The translations under genes and the position numbers were made by a program. A DNA stretch of 64,000 bases from Camelimonas abortus (GTDB lineage Bacteria > Pseudomonadota > Alphaproteobacteria > Rhizobiales > Beijerinckiaceae). Of this stretch, positions 1 through 8,620 are shown piece after piece. Below the pieces are notes generated by a model. It saw nothing but the letters and a program-made list of their open reading frames with translations, was not told the DNA's origin and searched no databases. Where the stretch lies: assembly GCF_042647165.1 (NCBI RefSeq), contig NZ_JBHRUV010000031.1; one strand, given 5' to 3'. Within the stretch, counting starts at the first letter, position 1. Each line of letters begins with the position of its first letter.

Positions 1-1
1 C

Positions 2-337
2 GCCGACGTGGCCCGCGCCGTGGCGCGCGCCCTGCCGGCGGTGTACCGGCTGGAGCGGATTTCGCGCATGCGCCTCGCCTATTTCAACCGGCCGTGGGGC
101 ATGCGCATCACCGGGCTGGCGCTGTTTCTGATCGCCGCAGGCCTGCTGGTGGCGCCGCCGTTCATCGGCCAGATCCCGCTGGGTTTCGCCGCCTGTCTGG
201 TCGGGCTCGGGCTGGTGGAGCGCGACGGGGTGATGGCGTTCAGCGGCTTCACCTTCGGTGCCATCGGCATCGCGCTGAGCCTGAGCTTCGTGGCGGCGAT
301 CGTCGGCGGCGTCGCCTCGCTGTTCGGCCTGCGGTGA
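2..337 (+). CDS. ExoD-like exopolysaccharide synthesis protein, C-terminal part
   Basis: The reading frame is open to the left edge of the window, so only the C-terminal ~112 residues are present and the true start lies outside. The visible part has two to three hydrophobic segments and the sequence PPFIGQIPLG followed by GLGLVERDGV. This pattern resembles the end of the ExoD family of inner-membrane proteins linked to exopolysaccharide production and alkaline tolerance in rhizobia. Family assignment is by pattern recognition on a fragment; it could be another small multi-pass membrane protein. It converges on radC, with 54 bp between the stop codons. Confidence 0.6.
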   Translation, partial: ADVARAVARALPAVYRLERISRMRLAYFNRPWGMRITGLALFLIAAGLLVAPPFIGQIPLGFAACLVGLGLVERDGVMAFSGFTFGAIGIALSLSFVAAIVGGVASLFGLR

Positions 338-391
338 GCCTGCCCCGCGACCGGAGCGCGGCCGGCGCGGCGCGGCGCGACGGGCGCGCCC

Positions 392-1141
392 TCAGCGCCC
401 GGGAACGGGATCCGGCTCCAGCAGCCGCAGGCCGCGCATGCTGGCGTGGCCGTTGCGGCCGATGATGACATGGTCATGCACCGTGATGCCCAGCGGCGCG
501 GCGACGCGCATGATCTCGCGCGTCATGCGGATGTCCGCCGCCGATGGCGCCGGATCGCCCGACGGATGATTGTGCACCAGGATGATGGCCGACGCCGACA
601 GCTCCAGCGCCCGTTTCACCACCTCCCGCGGATAGACCGGCGTGTGGTCCACGGTGCCGCGCTGCTGCTCCTCGTCGGCGATCACGCCGTTGCGCCGGTC
701 CAGAAACAGCGCCCGGAAATGCTCGCGGTCGGCGAAGGCGAGAATGGTGCGGCAGTATTCCAGCAGCTGCGACCATGAGGCGACCGTCCGGCGCTTCATC
801 ACCGCGCCGCGCGCCAGCCGCGCCCCGGCGGCGGCGACGATCTTCAGGTCGAGCGCCACCTGGCCGGTCACCCCCTCCACCTCCTCCAGCAGCCGCGGCG
901 GCGCGGCGATGACCTCGGCGAAGGAGCCGAAACGGGCGATGAGCGCCTTGGCCAGCGGCTTCACGTCGCGCCGCGGTATCGAGCGGAACAGCACCAGCTC
1001 CAGCAGTTCGTAATCCGGCAGCGCCTCCGGCCCGGCGTCGCGAAACCGCGCCCGCAGCCGTTCGCGGTGACCGGCGTGATGCGGCGCCTGCGGCGCCGGC
1101 CGCTTGCCCGGCATGGCCCCCTCCCCGTCGCCGTCACTCAT
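392..1141 (-). CDS. radC: RadC family protein (JAB/MPN domain, UPF0758)
   Basis: A 249-residue protein with an N-terminal helix-hairpin-helix-like region (PDYELLELVLF, about residues 42-52) and a C-terminal JAB/MPN domain. The JAMM metal motif is visible as HNHPSGDPAPSAAD near residue 190, supplying two histidines, a serine and an aspartate for zinc. The family was once called a DNA repair protein, but the original E. coli phenotype belongs to recG, so the true role is unsettled. Length matches the family. It is a single gene followed by the end of an exoD-like gene on the other strand. The first ATG was kept; a few extra N-terminal residues are uncertain. Confidence 0.9.
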   Translation of the reverse strand: MSDGDGEGAMPGKRPAPQAPHHAGHRERLRARFRDAGPEALPDYELLELVLFRSIPRRDVKPLAKALIARFGSFAEVIAAPPRLLEEVEGVTGQVALDLKIVAAAGARLARGAVMKRRTVASWSQLLEYCRTILAFADREHFRALFLDRRNGVIADEEQQRGTVDHTPVYPREVVKRALELSASAIILVHNHPSGDPAPSAADIRMTREIMRVAAPLGITVHDHVIIGRNGHASMRGLRLLEPDPVPGR

Positions 1142-1290
1142 GGAGCGGGGCCGCGCGCCCGCCCCTTACAGGAAAACCTGTCCGGCGGCGACGAAAAATG
1201 GCCAGGACGCATGCTGACTGCGACCAGGGACAGGCAAAATCATCGCCGCGCGATGCAGTTTTATACAATATCTGACGCAATGATCCCGTA

Positions 1291-1309
1291 CGCGCAAATA
1301 TTTTGCGCG
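1291..1309. promoter_or_regulatory. 19-bp inverted repeat in the radC-map intergenic region
   Basis: The arms CGCGCAAA and TTTGCGCG are separated by TAT and form a perfect 8+3+8 palindrome in an AT-rich patch between radC (which starts downstream on the minus strand) and the map terminator. It could be an operator for radC. It does not match the alphaproteobacterial LexA site GTTC-N7-GTTC. No protein is assigned; this is inference from symmetry only. Confidence 0.3.
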
Positions 1310-1373
1310 CACCCCCGCGCCCGGCGACAGCCTCCTGCTTGGCCGCCCGCGACGACGACTGCGCCCGCGCATG

Positions 1374-1405
1374 AAAACGGCCCGGTCCTGACCAGAACCG
1401 GGCCG
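1374..1405 (-). terminator. Rho-independent terminator of map
   Basis: Read on the minus strand, a 9-bp GC stem (CGGCCCGGT with ACCGGGCCG) and a 10-nt loop are followed by TTTT. It lies just downstream of the map stop codon, as expected for its terminator. Confidence 0.7.
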
Positions 1406-1430
1406 CAGCCTGTCGCCGGAAGGGCGTGGC

Positions 1431-2234
1431 TCAGCGCACCGTCACCGGGGGCTTGTCCAGCCCGGCCGGCGAGGCGGTGAAGACCTCCACGCCGGTTTCG
1501 GTGACTCCCACCGAATGCTCGAACTGGGCCGAAAGCGAGCGGTCGCGCGTCACCGCCGTCCAGCCGTCGGAGAGGATCTTCACCCCCGGCTTGCCGAGAT
1601 TGATCATCGGCTCGATGGTGAAAAACATGCCGGGCTTCAGCTCCGGCCCCTCGCCCGGGCGGCCGAAGTGCAGGATCGAGGGATTGTCGTGGAACACCCG
1701 GCCGAGACCGTGGCCGCAGAAGTCGGTCACCACCGAGCAGCGCTCGGATTCGGCGTAGCTCTGGATGGCGTGGCCGATGTCGCCGGTGGTGGCGCCGGGC
1801 TTCACCGCGGCGACGCCGCGCTGCAGGCATTCATAGGTGATGTCGATGAGGCGCGCCGCCTTGCGCGGGATTTCGCCCACCGCATACATGCGGCTGCTGT
1901 CGCCGTGCCAGCCGTCGACGATCACGGTCACGTCGATGTTGACGATGTCGCCCTCGCGCAGCGGCTTGTCGCTGGGCATCCCGTGGCAGACGACGTGATT
2001 GATGGAGGTGCAGCAGGAAAAGCCGAAGCCGCGATAGTTGAGCTGCGCCGGATAGCCGCCGCGCTCCAGGCCATAGTCGCGCACCCACTGGTCGATCTGC
2101 AGCGTGGTGACGCCCGGCCGGACCCGGTCCACGAGCATGTCGAGGATTTCGGCCGCCAGCCGGCCGGCCTTGCGCATGCCCTCGAAATCCGCCGGTTCGT
2201 GCAGTCTGATCTGATCCGTCCGCCGCCTCGCCAC
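1431..2234 (-). CDS. map: Type I methionine aminopeptidase
   Basis: Removes the initiator methionine from new proteins; cytosolic dimetal enzyme. The 267-residue length fits type I MAP. Metal ligands are visible: Asp in NIDVTV and in GDSSR, His in CGHGLGR, Glu in FTIEPM and in FEHSVG; the substrate-binding His is in NHVVCHG. The frame stays open far upstream, but that part is antisense to the next gene and has no family similarity. The chosen GTG start has AAAGGA seven bases upstream and gives MARRRTDQIRLHEP. It is divergent from the FkbM gene (159 bp between) and ends at a clear terminator. Confidence 0.95.
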   Translation of the reverse strand: MARRRTDQIRLHEPADFEGMRKAGRLAAEILDMLVDRVRPGVTTLQIDQWVRDYGLERGGYPAQLNYRGFGFSCCTSINHVVCHGMPSDKPLREGDIVNIDVTVIVDGWHGDSSRMYAVGEIPRKAARLIDITYECLQRGVAAVKPGATTGDIGHAIQSYAESERCSVVTDFCGHGLGRVFHDNPSILHFGRPGEGPELKPGMFFTIEPMINLGKPGVKILSDGWTAVTRDRSLSAQFEHSVGVTETGVEVFTASPAGLDKPPVTVR

Positions 2235-2393
2235 CTGCGCGTCCTTTCCAGTTTGCTTCGCCCGGCGCCCTGTCCGCCGCTGCGGCCGCCCGCCCGGATT
2301 GCACCCCGCGGGCCGGCGCGTCAAGCCGGCGGCTGGCCGCGCCCTGCGCCCCGCCGCGCGCCCGCGGTTTTGCGCCCGGCCGCGGAGCGGTGT

Positions 2394-3302
2394 ATGCAGC
2401 CGCGTCGCAACAGCCCGATGGCGGAGAACATGTCTCACCCCGCGTCCGACGCCAGCCACGACGCCGAAGCAGCCTGGGGCGCCCACGCGCCAGGCCCCCT
2501 GGTGCGCGCCATTCTCGGCCTCACCAGGGCGATGCCGGACAACTGGCCGGGCCGGCGCGCGGCGCTGGCGCTGCGGCGGGTGGCCATCCGCGCGCTGCGC
2601 GGCGCGCCGGTGGACGTGGAGGCGCTGGGAGCGCGCATGCGTCTGTATCCCTATCGCAACGTGTGCGAAAAGAAGGTGCTGTTCACGCCGCAATATTTCG
2701 ACCCCGGCGAGCTGGCCGTCCTCGCCGCCCATGTGGCGCAGGCGCGCGCGCGCGGCGAGAGCTTCCAGTTCATCGACATCGGCGCGAACATCGGAGCCTA
2801 TTCGGTGTTCGTGGCGGCGAAGGCCGGCCCGGACGCGCGCATCCTGGCCATTGAGCCCCAGCCGGACATCTTCGAACGGCTGACCTTCAACATCCGCCAG
2901 TGCCCCTCGCCGACGGTGAAGGCCATCGCCTGCGCCGTGGCGGACAAGTCCGGCGAGCTGACGCTGTTCCTCGATCCGGCCAACAGCGGCGAGTCGAGTC
3001 TGCGGGTGCTGCCTTCGGGCGGGGCGCGCAGCATCCGCGTGCCGGCCACGCCCCTGCTGCAGCTGCTGCAGGACGAGGGCTTCACCCGGGTCAACGCCAT
3101 GAAGCTCGACGTGGAGGGCGCGGAGGACATCATTCTGGAGCCGTTCCTGCGCGAGGCGCGCGACAGCCTGCTGCCGGACCTGATCGTGATGGAGGACGGC
3201 TCCAGCCGCTGGCAGGTGGACCTGCCCTCGCTGGTGCGCGCCCGCGGCTACCGCCTGAAGCTGCGCACGCGGCTGAACTTCGTGTTCGAACGCGCCGGCT
3301 GA
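2394..3302 (+). CDS. FkbM family methyltransferase
   Basis: A SAM-dependent methyltransferase of the FkbM family, 302 residues. The SAM-binding motif I is FIDIGANIGAYS in the middle of the protein, and the acidic post-motif MKLDVEGAED follows further on, both typical of FkbM. The N-terminal ~100 residues are more variable. Family members methylate hydroxyl groups on polysaccharides or small molecules; the substrate here is unknown. The ATG was chosen because GGAG lies six bases upstream; later in-frame ATGs at 2418 and 2430 are possible alternatives. It stands alone, divergent from map and convergent with the following carboxylase gene. Confidence 0.85.
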   Translation: MQPRRNSPMAENMSHPASDASHDAEAAWGAHAPGPLVRAILGLTRAMPDNWPGRRAALALRRVAIRALRGAPVDVEALGARMRLYPYRNVCEKKVLFTPQYFDPGELAVLAAHVAQARARGESFQFIDIGANIGAYSVFVAAKAGPDARILAIEPQPDIFERLTFNIRQCPSPTVKAIACAVADKSGELTLFLDPANSGESSLRVLPSGGARSIRVPATPLLQLLQDEGFTRVNAMKLDVEGAEDIILEPFLREARDSLLPDLIVMEDGSSRWQVDLPSLVRARGYRLKLRTRLNFVFERAG

Positions 3303-3527
3303 CCGGACGGTTCGCCGGCGGCGGCGCGCCTGCGCCCCCGCGACGGTCAGGGCCTGCGCGCGCGTCGCAGGAGCGCCAGGCCAGTCCGGGGCATGACGGC
3401 GACTGGCCCGCCGGGAGAAAGGGCGCGCCCGCGTAAGCCTCTCCGCCGCGGCGCCCAGGATGCGCCCGCAGGGGCCGCCGCGCACGGCGCCGGGACCACG
3501 TCCCGCCAGCCGCCCCGGGGGCCTTCC

Positions 3528-5135
3528 TCACATTCGGAACAGGCCGAATTTCGTCTCCGGAACCGGCGCGTTGAGACAGGCGGAGAAGGCGAGGCCAAGC
3601 ACGTCGCGCGTCTCGGACGGCAGAATGACGCCGTCATCCCACAGACGCGCCGTGGCGTAATAGGGGTTGCCCTCCACCTCATACTGCGCCCGGATCGGCG
3701 CCCGGAACGCCTCCTCCTCCTCCGCCGGCCAGGTCTTGCCCCCGGCCTCGAGACTGTCGCGGCGGATGGTGGCCAGAACGCTCGCAGCCTGCTCGCCGCC
3801 CATCACCGAAATGCGGCTGCACGGCCAGGTGAACAGGAAACGCGGCGAATAGGCCCGCCCGCACATGCCGTAATTGCCGGCGCCAAACGAACCGCCCACC
3901 ACCAGGGTGATCCTGGGCACGCGCGCCGTGGCCACCGCCGTCACCAGCTTTGCGCCGTCGCGGGCGATGCCGCCGGCCTCATACTGGCGCCCCACCATGA
4001 AGCCGGAAATGTTCTGCAGGAACAGCAGCGGAATGCGCCGCTGGCAGCACAGCTCGATGAAATGCGCCCCCTTCAGCGCGCTCCCGGAAAACAGGATGCC
4101 GTTGTTGGCGATGATCCCCACCGGAACGCCGTGCAGCCGGGCGAAGCCGGTGACCAGCGTGGTTCCGTACAGTTTCTTGAACTCGTCGAACTCCGAGCCG
4201 TCGACAAGGCGGGCGATGATCTCGCGCGCGTCGTACTGCTTGCGCAGGTCCGTCGGCACGATGCCCTCCAGCTCGGCCGCGTCATAAAGCGGATCGACCG
4301 GCGGCGCGAGGGCGATGTCCGGCCGTTTCGCCGTATTGAGCGAGGCGACGATGCGCCGGGCGATGGCGAGGGCGTGGCTGTCGTCCACGGCGTAATGGTC
4401 GGCGACGCCGGAGCGGCGGGCGTGCACGTCGGCGCCGCCCAGGTCTTCGGCCGAAACCACCTCGCCCGTGGCCGCCTTCACCAGCGGCGGGCCGCCGAGG
4501 AAAATGGTGCCCTGGCGGCGCACGATGACGGTTTCGTCGGACATGGCCGGCACATAGGCGCCGCCCGCCGTGCACGAGCCCATCACCACCGCGATCTGCG
4601 GTATGCCCAGCGCCGACATGTTGGCCTGGTTATAGAAGATGCGGCCGAAATGGTCGCGGTCCGGGAACACCTCGGTCTGGTGCGGCAGGTTGGCGCCGCC
4701 GGAATCGACCAGGTAAACGCAGGGCAGCCGGTTCTCGAGGGCGATCTCCTGGGCGCGCAGGTGCTTCTTCACCGTCATCGGGTAATAGGTGCCGCCCTTG
4801 ATGGTGGAGTCGTTGCAGACGATCATCACCTCGCGGCCGCTGACCCGGCCGACGCCGGCGATCAGCCCGGCGCCGTGGATGGGCTCGCCATACATGCCGT
4901 CGGCGGCGAGCGCGCCGATCTCCAGGAAGGGCGCGCCCGGATCCAGCAGGCCCGCCACCCGCTCGCGCGGCAGCAGCTTGCCGCGGGCCACGTGCCGCTC
5001 GCGCGCCTTTGGCGGCCCGCCGGCGAACACCGCCTCCCGTTTCGCCATCAGCTCCGCCCGCAGCGCGGCCCACGCCTCGGCGTTGGCCCGGAACTCGTCG
5101 GAGCGCACGTTCGCGACGGAACTGATCACTGGCAC
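3528..5135 (-). CDS. mccB: Acyl-CoA carboxylase, carboxyltransferase (beta) subunit, methylcrotonyl-CoA type
   Basis: 535 residues, the usual size of a methylcrotonyl-CoA carboxylase beta chain. Two crotonase-like halves are present; landmarks are YLVDSGGANLP and HQTEVFPDRDHFGRI in the first half and the glycine-rich VVGGSFGAGNYGMCGRA in the second. These are characteristic of MCC/geranyl-CoA-type rather than propionyl-CoA-type subunits. It transfers carboxyl from biotin to 3-methylcrotonyl-CoA in leucine breakdown. The GTG start has GGAGG seven bases upstream. The biotin-carrying alpha subunit is not adjacent, which is unusual; isovaleryl-CoA dehydrogenase, the preceding pathway enzyme, is about 21 kb away. 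Confidence 0.9.
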   Translation of the reverse strand: MPVISSVANVRSDEFRANAEAWAALRAELMAKREAVFAGGPPKARERHVARGKLLPRERVAGLLDPGAPFLEIGALAADGMYGEPIHGAGLIAGVGRVSGREVMIVCNDSTIKGGTYYPMTVKKHLRAQEIALENRLPCVYLVDSGGANLPHQTEVFPDRDHFGRIFYNQANMSALGIPQIAVVMGSCTAGGAYVPAMSDETVIVRRQGTIFLGGPPLVKAATGEVVSAEDLGGADVHARRSGVADHYAVDDSHALAIARRIVASLNTAKRPDIALAPPVDPLYDAAELEGIVPTDLRKQYDAREIIARLVDGSEFDEFKKLYGTTLVTGFARLHGVPVGIIANNGILFSGSALKGAHFIELCCQRRIPLLFLQNISGFMVGRQYEAGGIARDGAKLVTAVATARVPRITLVVGGSFGAGNYGMCGRAYSPRFLFTWPCSRISVMGGEQAASVLATIRRDSLEAGGKTWPAEEEEAFRAPIRAQYEVEGNPYYATARLWDDGVILPSETRDVLGLAFSACLNAPVPETKFGLFRM

Positions 5136-5308
5136 GGCGTGTCCTCCCCATCCTGCCCGCGGCGGGCGCCGCACAGTACTGAAGCGTATCAGACGGCGAA
5201 TGCAAGCCCGCATTTCCGTGACGGCGGCGGTGACCAGCCGGGGATACCGGCAAAAAGGCGCCGCTGGTATCAACAGCCTGTCAGGATGTCCGCCAGCGGG
5301 AGGATGAC

Positions 5309-5614
5309 ATGAACAGCTTCGTCGCCGGCATCGGCTGTCTGGCCGCGCTTATTCCTGCCGGAGCCAGCCTGCACATGCTGTTCCGGCGACCGGAGAACAG
5401 GCCCTACGCCCTCTGTCTCGGGCTGAGCGCGGCCGGAGCGACCGGTTTCGCCGCCGCCTGCCCGGCGGCCTTTGGGGGAGGCGCGCCGGAATCCGCCGCC
5501 CTCCATGCATGCGCCTTCGTGAGCCTGACGGCGGTCATCGTGTCCTGGGGGGTGTTCCTGAGCAGCCTGACGCGCCGCCGCCTCCTGCGCCGCCGTCACC
5601 GGACGGCCGGCTAG
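5309..5614 (+). CDS. Small predicted membrane protein
   Basis: A 101-residue protein with about three hydrophobic segments (residues 4-24, 31-50 and 66-87) and a very basic C-terminus rich in Arg. A strong GGGAGG ribosome-binding site five bases before the ATG supports translation. I do not recognise the family. Its TAG stop shares the palindromic CTAG with the lipB stop on the other strand, so the two genes converge with a 4-bp overlap. Confidence 0.6.
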   Translation: MNSFVAGIGCLAALIPAGASLHMLFRRPENRPYALCLGLSAAGATGFAAACPAAFGGGAPESAALHACAFVSLTAVIVSWGVFLSSLTRRRLLRRRHRTAG

Positions 5615-6363
5615 GGCGCGACGCGGCGCGTCGGGCCGAACACCGCTTCAAAGCGGTCGCGCAGCGCCTGGTCGACCTCGGGCATGGTCACCGGCACGCC
5701 GAGATCGACGAGGCTGGTGACGCCATGGCCCTGCACGCCGCAGGGCACGATGCCGGAGAAATGCTCCAGGTCCGGCTCGACGTTCAGGCTGATTCCGTGG
5801 AACGACACCCAGCGGCGCAGGCGAACGCCGATGGCGGCCACCTTGTCCTCGCGCATGGAGCCGTCCGGCAGCGGCGGCTTTTCCGGCCGGCGCACCCAGA
5901 CGCCGACGCGCCCCTCGCGCCGCTCGCCGGCGACGTTGAAGACCGCCAGGGTTTCGACAAGCCACTCCTCCAGGGCGCAGACGAAGGCGCGCACGTCCTG
6001 GCGGCGGCGCCTGAGGTCAAGCATCACATAGACCACGCGCTGCCCGGGGCCGTGATAGGTGAACTGTCCGCCCCGCCCGACATGGCGCACGGGGAAACGG
6101 TCCGGATCCACCAGATCCTCCGGCCTGGCCGAGGTGCCGGCGGTGTAGAGCGGCGGATGCTCCACCAGCCAGGCGAGCTCGCCGGCCTCGCCCGCGGCGA
6201 TCGCGGCGGCGCGCTCCTCCATGAAGGCGACGGCGTCGTCATAGGCGGTGAGACCGTCGCTGATCCGCCACTCCACCGGCGGCGAACCGGGCGCCGGCAG
6301 AAAGAGATGGCGCGGCCGCGCTGCGGGCGCGGCGCCAGCATGGCCAGCCGTCTGTACCGTCAT
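5611..6363 (-). CDS. lipB: Lipoyl(octanoyl) transferase
   Basis: Transfers octanoate from acyl carrier protein to lipoate-dependent enzyme domains, the first step of endogenous lipoate synthesis. Family signatures are clear: RGGQFTYHGPGQ, then the catalytic lysine in DKVAAIGVR, then HGISLNV and the catalytic cysteine in IVPCGVQGHG. At 250 residues it carries a short extra N-terminal segment of about 25 residues. An AGGAGG site seven bases upstream supports the ATG. lipA is not seen nearby. Confidence 0.95.
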   Translation of the reverse strand: MTVQTAGHAGAAPAARPRHLFLPAPGSPPVEWRISDGLTAYDDAVAFMEERAAAIAAGEAGELAWLVEHPPLYTAGTSARPEDLVDPDRFPVRHVGRGGQFTYHGPGQRVVYVMLDLRRRRQDVRAFVCALEEWLVETLAVFNVAGERREGRVGVWVRRPEKPPLPDGSMREDKVAAIGVRLRRWVSFHGISLNVEPDLEHFSGIVPCGVQGHGVTSLVDLGVPVTMPEVDQALRDRFEAVFGPTRRVAP

Positions 6364-6751
6364 GGATTCGCCTCCTGCCGGACCGGCGCCAGCGGGTGTT
6401 TCTGGCGCGGGGGCGGTTTTACACCCGGGCGCGGCGACCCGCCACCCGCGTCAGGGGGGCGGCGCGCATGGCCCGCCCGGAGGCGCTGCGCCCCCCGCCC
6501 TTCCGCCCTGCCTGCCCGGAGCGGCCCCCCTAGCCGCAGACGCGGATGGCGGCGACGGCGCGGCCCGGCGCCTCGACGCGGCGACGCTTGCGCGCCCAAC
6601 CCACAGGATCGCGGCAGTTGTTCACAGCTGGCGCTTGTCGGGACCGGAAGCATCTGTTACATGCCCAGCCATCGACGGCGGACGGCTGACTTTCGCTAAA
6701 GACCACCCCTCCTCACGGTGGTCCAGAAACGGCCAGGCGCGTTGATCACGA
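6364..6751. other. Intergenic region between lipB and tRNA-Leu
   Basis: GC-rich and without a convincing gene. It holds the lipB ribosome-binding site, a candidate tRNA promoter (6635-6662) and a 7-bp stem-loop (GACCACC/GGTGGTC, 6701-6723) in the tRNA leader. Nothing else stands out. Confidence 0.6.
6635..6662 (+). promoter_or_regulatory. Candidate sigma70-type promoter for tRNA-Leu
   Basis: TTGTCG and TTACAT are separated by 16 bp about 90 bp upstream of the mature tRNA. The fit is moderate; this is inference from sequence and position only. Confidence 0.35.
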
Positions 6752-6837
6752 GCGGTCGTGGCGGAATGGTAGACGCGCTAGCTTGAGGTGCTAGTCCTGG
6801 AGACGGGGTGGAGGTTCGAGTCCTCTCGACCGCACCA
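6752..6837 (+). tRNA. tRNA-Leu(GAG)
   Basis: A complete 86-nt tRNA with encoded CCA. The acceptor stem pairs GCGGTCG with CGACCGC. The anticodon stem CTAGC/GCTAG encloses the loop TTGAGGT with anticodon GAG (6785-6787), reading CUC/CUU leucine codons. It has the long variable arm of class II tRNAs and a TTCGAGTCC T-loop. It is followed by a palindrome that overlaps its CCA end and then by a strong terminator. Confidence 0.96.
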
Positions 6838-6872
6838 ACCACAGGTGGTTGGTGAAAGTTACGGACAGTGCG

Positions 6873-6900
6873 ACGCGCCGCAGGGCGCGTTTTTTGTTTT
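6873..6900 (+). terminator. Rho-independent terminator of tRNA-Leu
   Basis: A 7-bp stem (ACGCGCC/GGCGCGT) with loop GCAG is followed directly by TTTTTGTTTT. It lies 36 bp after the tRNA 3' end. Confidence 0.85.
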
Positions 6901-7046
6901 CAGCCTCCCCGTCATTCCCGCGAGAGCCCGCCCCTCCCCGGCCGGCGCGCCTGCGCGCGTGCGCGCCCGCCCCGAACCTGAGCCGGGACGGCAGGTAGAA
7001 ACAGTCTGTTTCGACTAGTCCATAAAGACCAAGTATACATTCCGCC

Positions 7047-7075
7047 TTGCCGGACGCGCAGACTGCATATTATAC
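7047..7075 (+). promoter_or_regulatory. Candidate promoter for the first LivK-like gene
   Basis: TTGCCG and TTATAC are separated by exactly 17 bp in an AT-rich patch. It would give a leader of roughly 135 nt before the GTG start. The call rests only on match and spacing. Confidence 0.35.
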
Positions 7076-7216
7076 AAAAGTATGGGCCGATCCGTCGTCA
7101 TTTCCTGACGGGATCGTGATCATAAGCCTGTTATTTCGCCGGAAGAACGCTTAGCATGCACGACCTATCGCCTGATAAGGCGGTCTAACCACAATAACAT
7201 GTCAGAGGAGGATGCC

Positions 7217-8425
7217 GTGGACAGACGTCAGTTTCTTGTCACGGGCGCGGCCGCCGTCGCCGGCGCCGCGCTCGCCAGACCCGCCATCGCAAAGGGCAAG
7301 AAATATGATCCCGGCGCCAGCGACACAGAGATCCGGCTCGGCCAGACCATCCCGTACAGCGGCGCCGGCTCCGTTTATGGCGCGGTGGGCCGCGCCCAGG
7401 CCGCCTATTTCGAGGAGCTGAACGCCAAGGGCGGCGTCAACGGCCGCAAGATCAGGTTCATCTCGCTGGACGACGCCTACAGCGCCCCCAAATGCGTCGA
7501 GGCCACCCGCCGCCTCGTCGAGCAGGACGAGGTGCTCGCCTTCTTCGGCTCGCTCGGCACCGCCCCGCAGGTCGCCGTGCAGAAATACCTGAACGGCAAG
7601 GGCATTCCGCAGCTGCTGCTCAACACCGGCGCGCCGCGCTTCAATGATCCCAAACAGTATCCGTGGACCACGCCCGGCCTGCCGCTCTACTCGATCGAGG
7701 CCACCATCCTCGCCAACTTCGTCGCGAAGGAGCTGCCGGGCGCCAGGGTCGCGGTGCTGTCGCAGAACGACGAATACGGCCGCGATTACCTCAACTACTT
7801 CAAGAAGGCGCTTGGCGACCGCGGCGCCGTGGTGGCCGAGGCCACCTATGACCTCACCGACGCCACCGTCGACTCGCAGATGCTGAAGCTGTCGCAGTCC
7901 GGCGCCGACGTTTTCTACAACTGCAGCTCGGGCAAGTTCACCACCCAGTCCATCAAGAAGGTGCACGAGCTCAACTGGAAGCCGAAGCTCAACATCATCA
8001 TCTCCACCTCGGCGGGCTCGTCCATCATCAATCCGGCCGGCGAGGAGGCGACGCGCGGCCTCTACTGCGCCCAGTACGTGAAGAACATCAGCGAGAAGCG
8101 CTGGCAGGACGATCCGGCGGTGAAGGAGTGGGAGGCGATCCGCGCCAAACACCTGCCCAACATCGATCCGGACAACAACATCGCCTTCCTCGGCTATTCC
8201 GTCGGCGTGCTGATGGCCGGCATCCTCGAGAAGTGCGGCGACGAGCTGACCCGCGAGAACGTGCTGAAGCACGCCACCAACCTCGCCGGCCAGACCGCGC
8301 CCGCGCTGCTGCCGGGGATCACCTACGGCATCACCCCGACCGACTATTCGCCGTTCAACGCCATGATCATGGGCCGTTATGACGGCAAGTCGTGGGAGCT
8401 GATGGGCGACCCGATCTCGCGTTAA
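7217..8425 (+). CDS. ABC transporter substrate-binding protein, branched-chain amino acid (LivK-like) family, copy 1
   Basis: A 402-residue periplasmic type I solute-binding protein. The N-terminus DRRQFLVTG followed by an alanine-rich stretch is a twin-arginine (Tat) signal; the mature protein begins near KGKKYDPGASDTEIRLGQ. The conserved LISLDDAY-type segment (FISLDDAYSAPK) and the LSQNDEYGRDY hinge region match the four paralogs at 16794-22563. Family members deliver amino acids, amides or aromatic acids to LivHMGF-type permeases; the ligand here is unknown and no permease gene is nearby. The GTG was chosen because GAGGAGG lies five bases upstream; the upstream ATG at 7199 has no ribosome-binding site. 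Confidence 0.9.
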   Translation: MDRRQFLVTGAAAVAGAALARPAIAKGKKYDPGASDTEIRLGQTIPYSGAGSVYGAVGRAQAAYFEELNAKGGVNGRKIRFISLDDAYSAPKCVEATRRLVEQDEVLAFFGSLGTAPQVAVQKYLNGKGIPQLLLNTGAPRFNDPKQYPWTTPGLPLYSIEATILANFVAKELPGARVAVLSQNDEYGRDYLNYFKKALGDRGAVVAEATYDLTDATVDSQMLKLSQSGADVFYNCSSGKFTTQSIKKVHELNWKPKLNIIISTSAGSSIINPAGEEATRGLYCAQYVKNISEKRWQDDPAVKEWEAIRAKHLPNIDPDNNIAFLGYSVGVLMAGILEKCGDELTRENVLKHATNLAGQTAPALLPGITYGITPTDYSPFNAMIMGRYDGKSWELMGDPISR

Positions 8426-8620
8426 GGCCAGCGTCACGCGCCTGCGCCGCCGCTCCCGCCCGCCCCGCCGGGCGGGCGCTGGCGCTGGCGCCTTTGGAGG
8501 CCGCGCCGGCCTGTCCGCCGCCAGGCGGGCGTCTCACGGCGCCGGCGCAGGGCCGCGGACAGGGCGCCGGCGCCTGCCGGGACTCCCGGGCGCACGGCGC
8601 GGCGCCGTTTGCCGGGCGGC

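Larger units (their letters stand above)
6838..7216. other. Intergenic region between tRNA-Leu and the first binding-protein gene
   Basis: Contains the tRNA terminator, then about 130 bp of GC-rich sequence and a more AT-rich stretch (7010-7200) that probably holds the promoter and leader of the following transporter gene. A short hairpin CGCC-TGATAA-GGCG lies near 7170. No gene is seen. Confidence 0.5.

Noticed and set aside
1431..3485. A single very long minus-strand frame through map and beyond
   Set aside because: Only the part from 2234 leftward matches methionine aminopeptidase and has a ribosome-binding site. The rest is antisense to the FkbM gene; high GC leaves shadow frames open.
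6752..6837. tRNA-Leu as an integration site for a genomic island
   Set aside because: No integrase, direct repeat of the tRNA end or phage gene is seen nearby.
8426..8620. GC-rich hairpins after binding-protein copy 1 as a terminator
   Set aside because: GCCCGCCC/GGGCGGGC can pair, but there is no T-run on either strand; too common in this composition to call.
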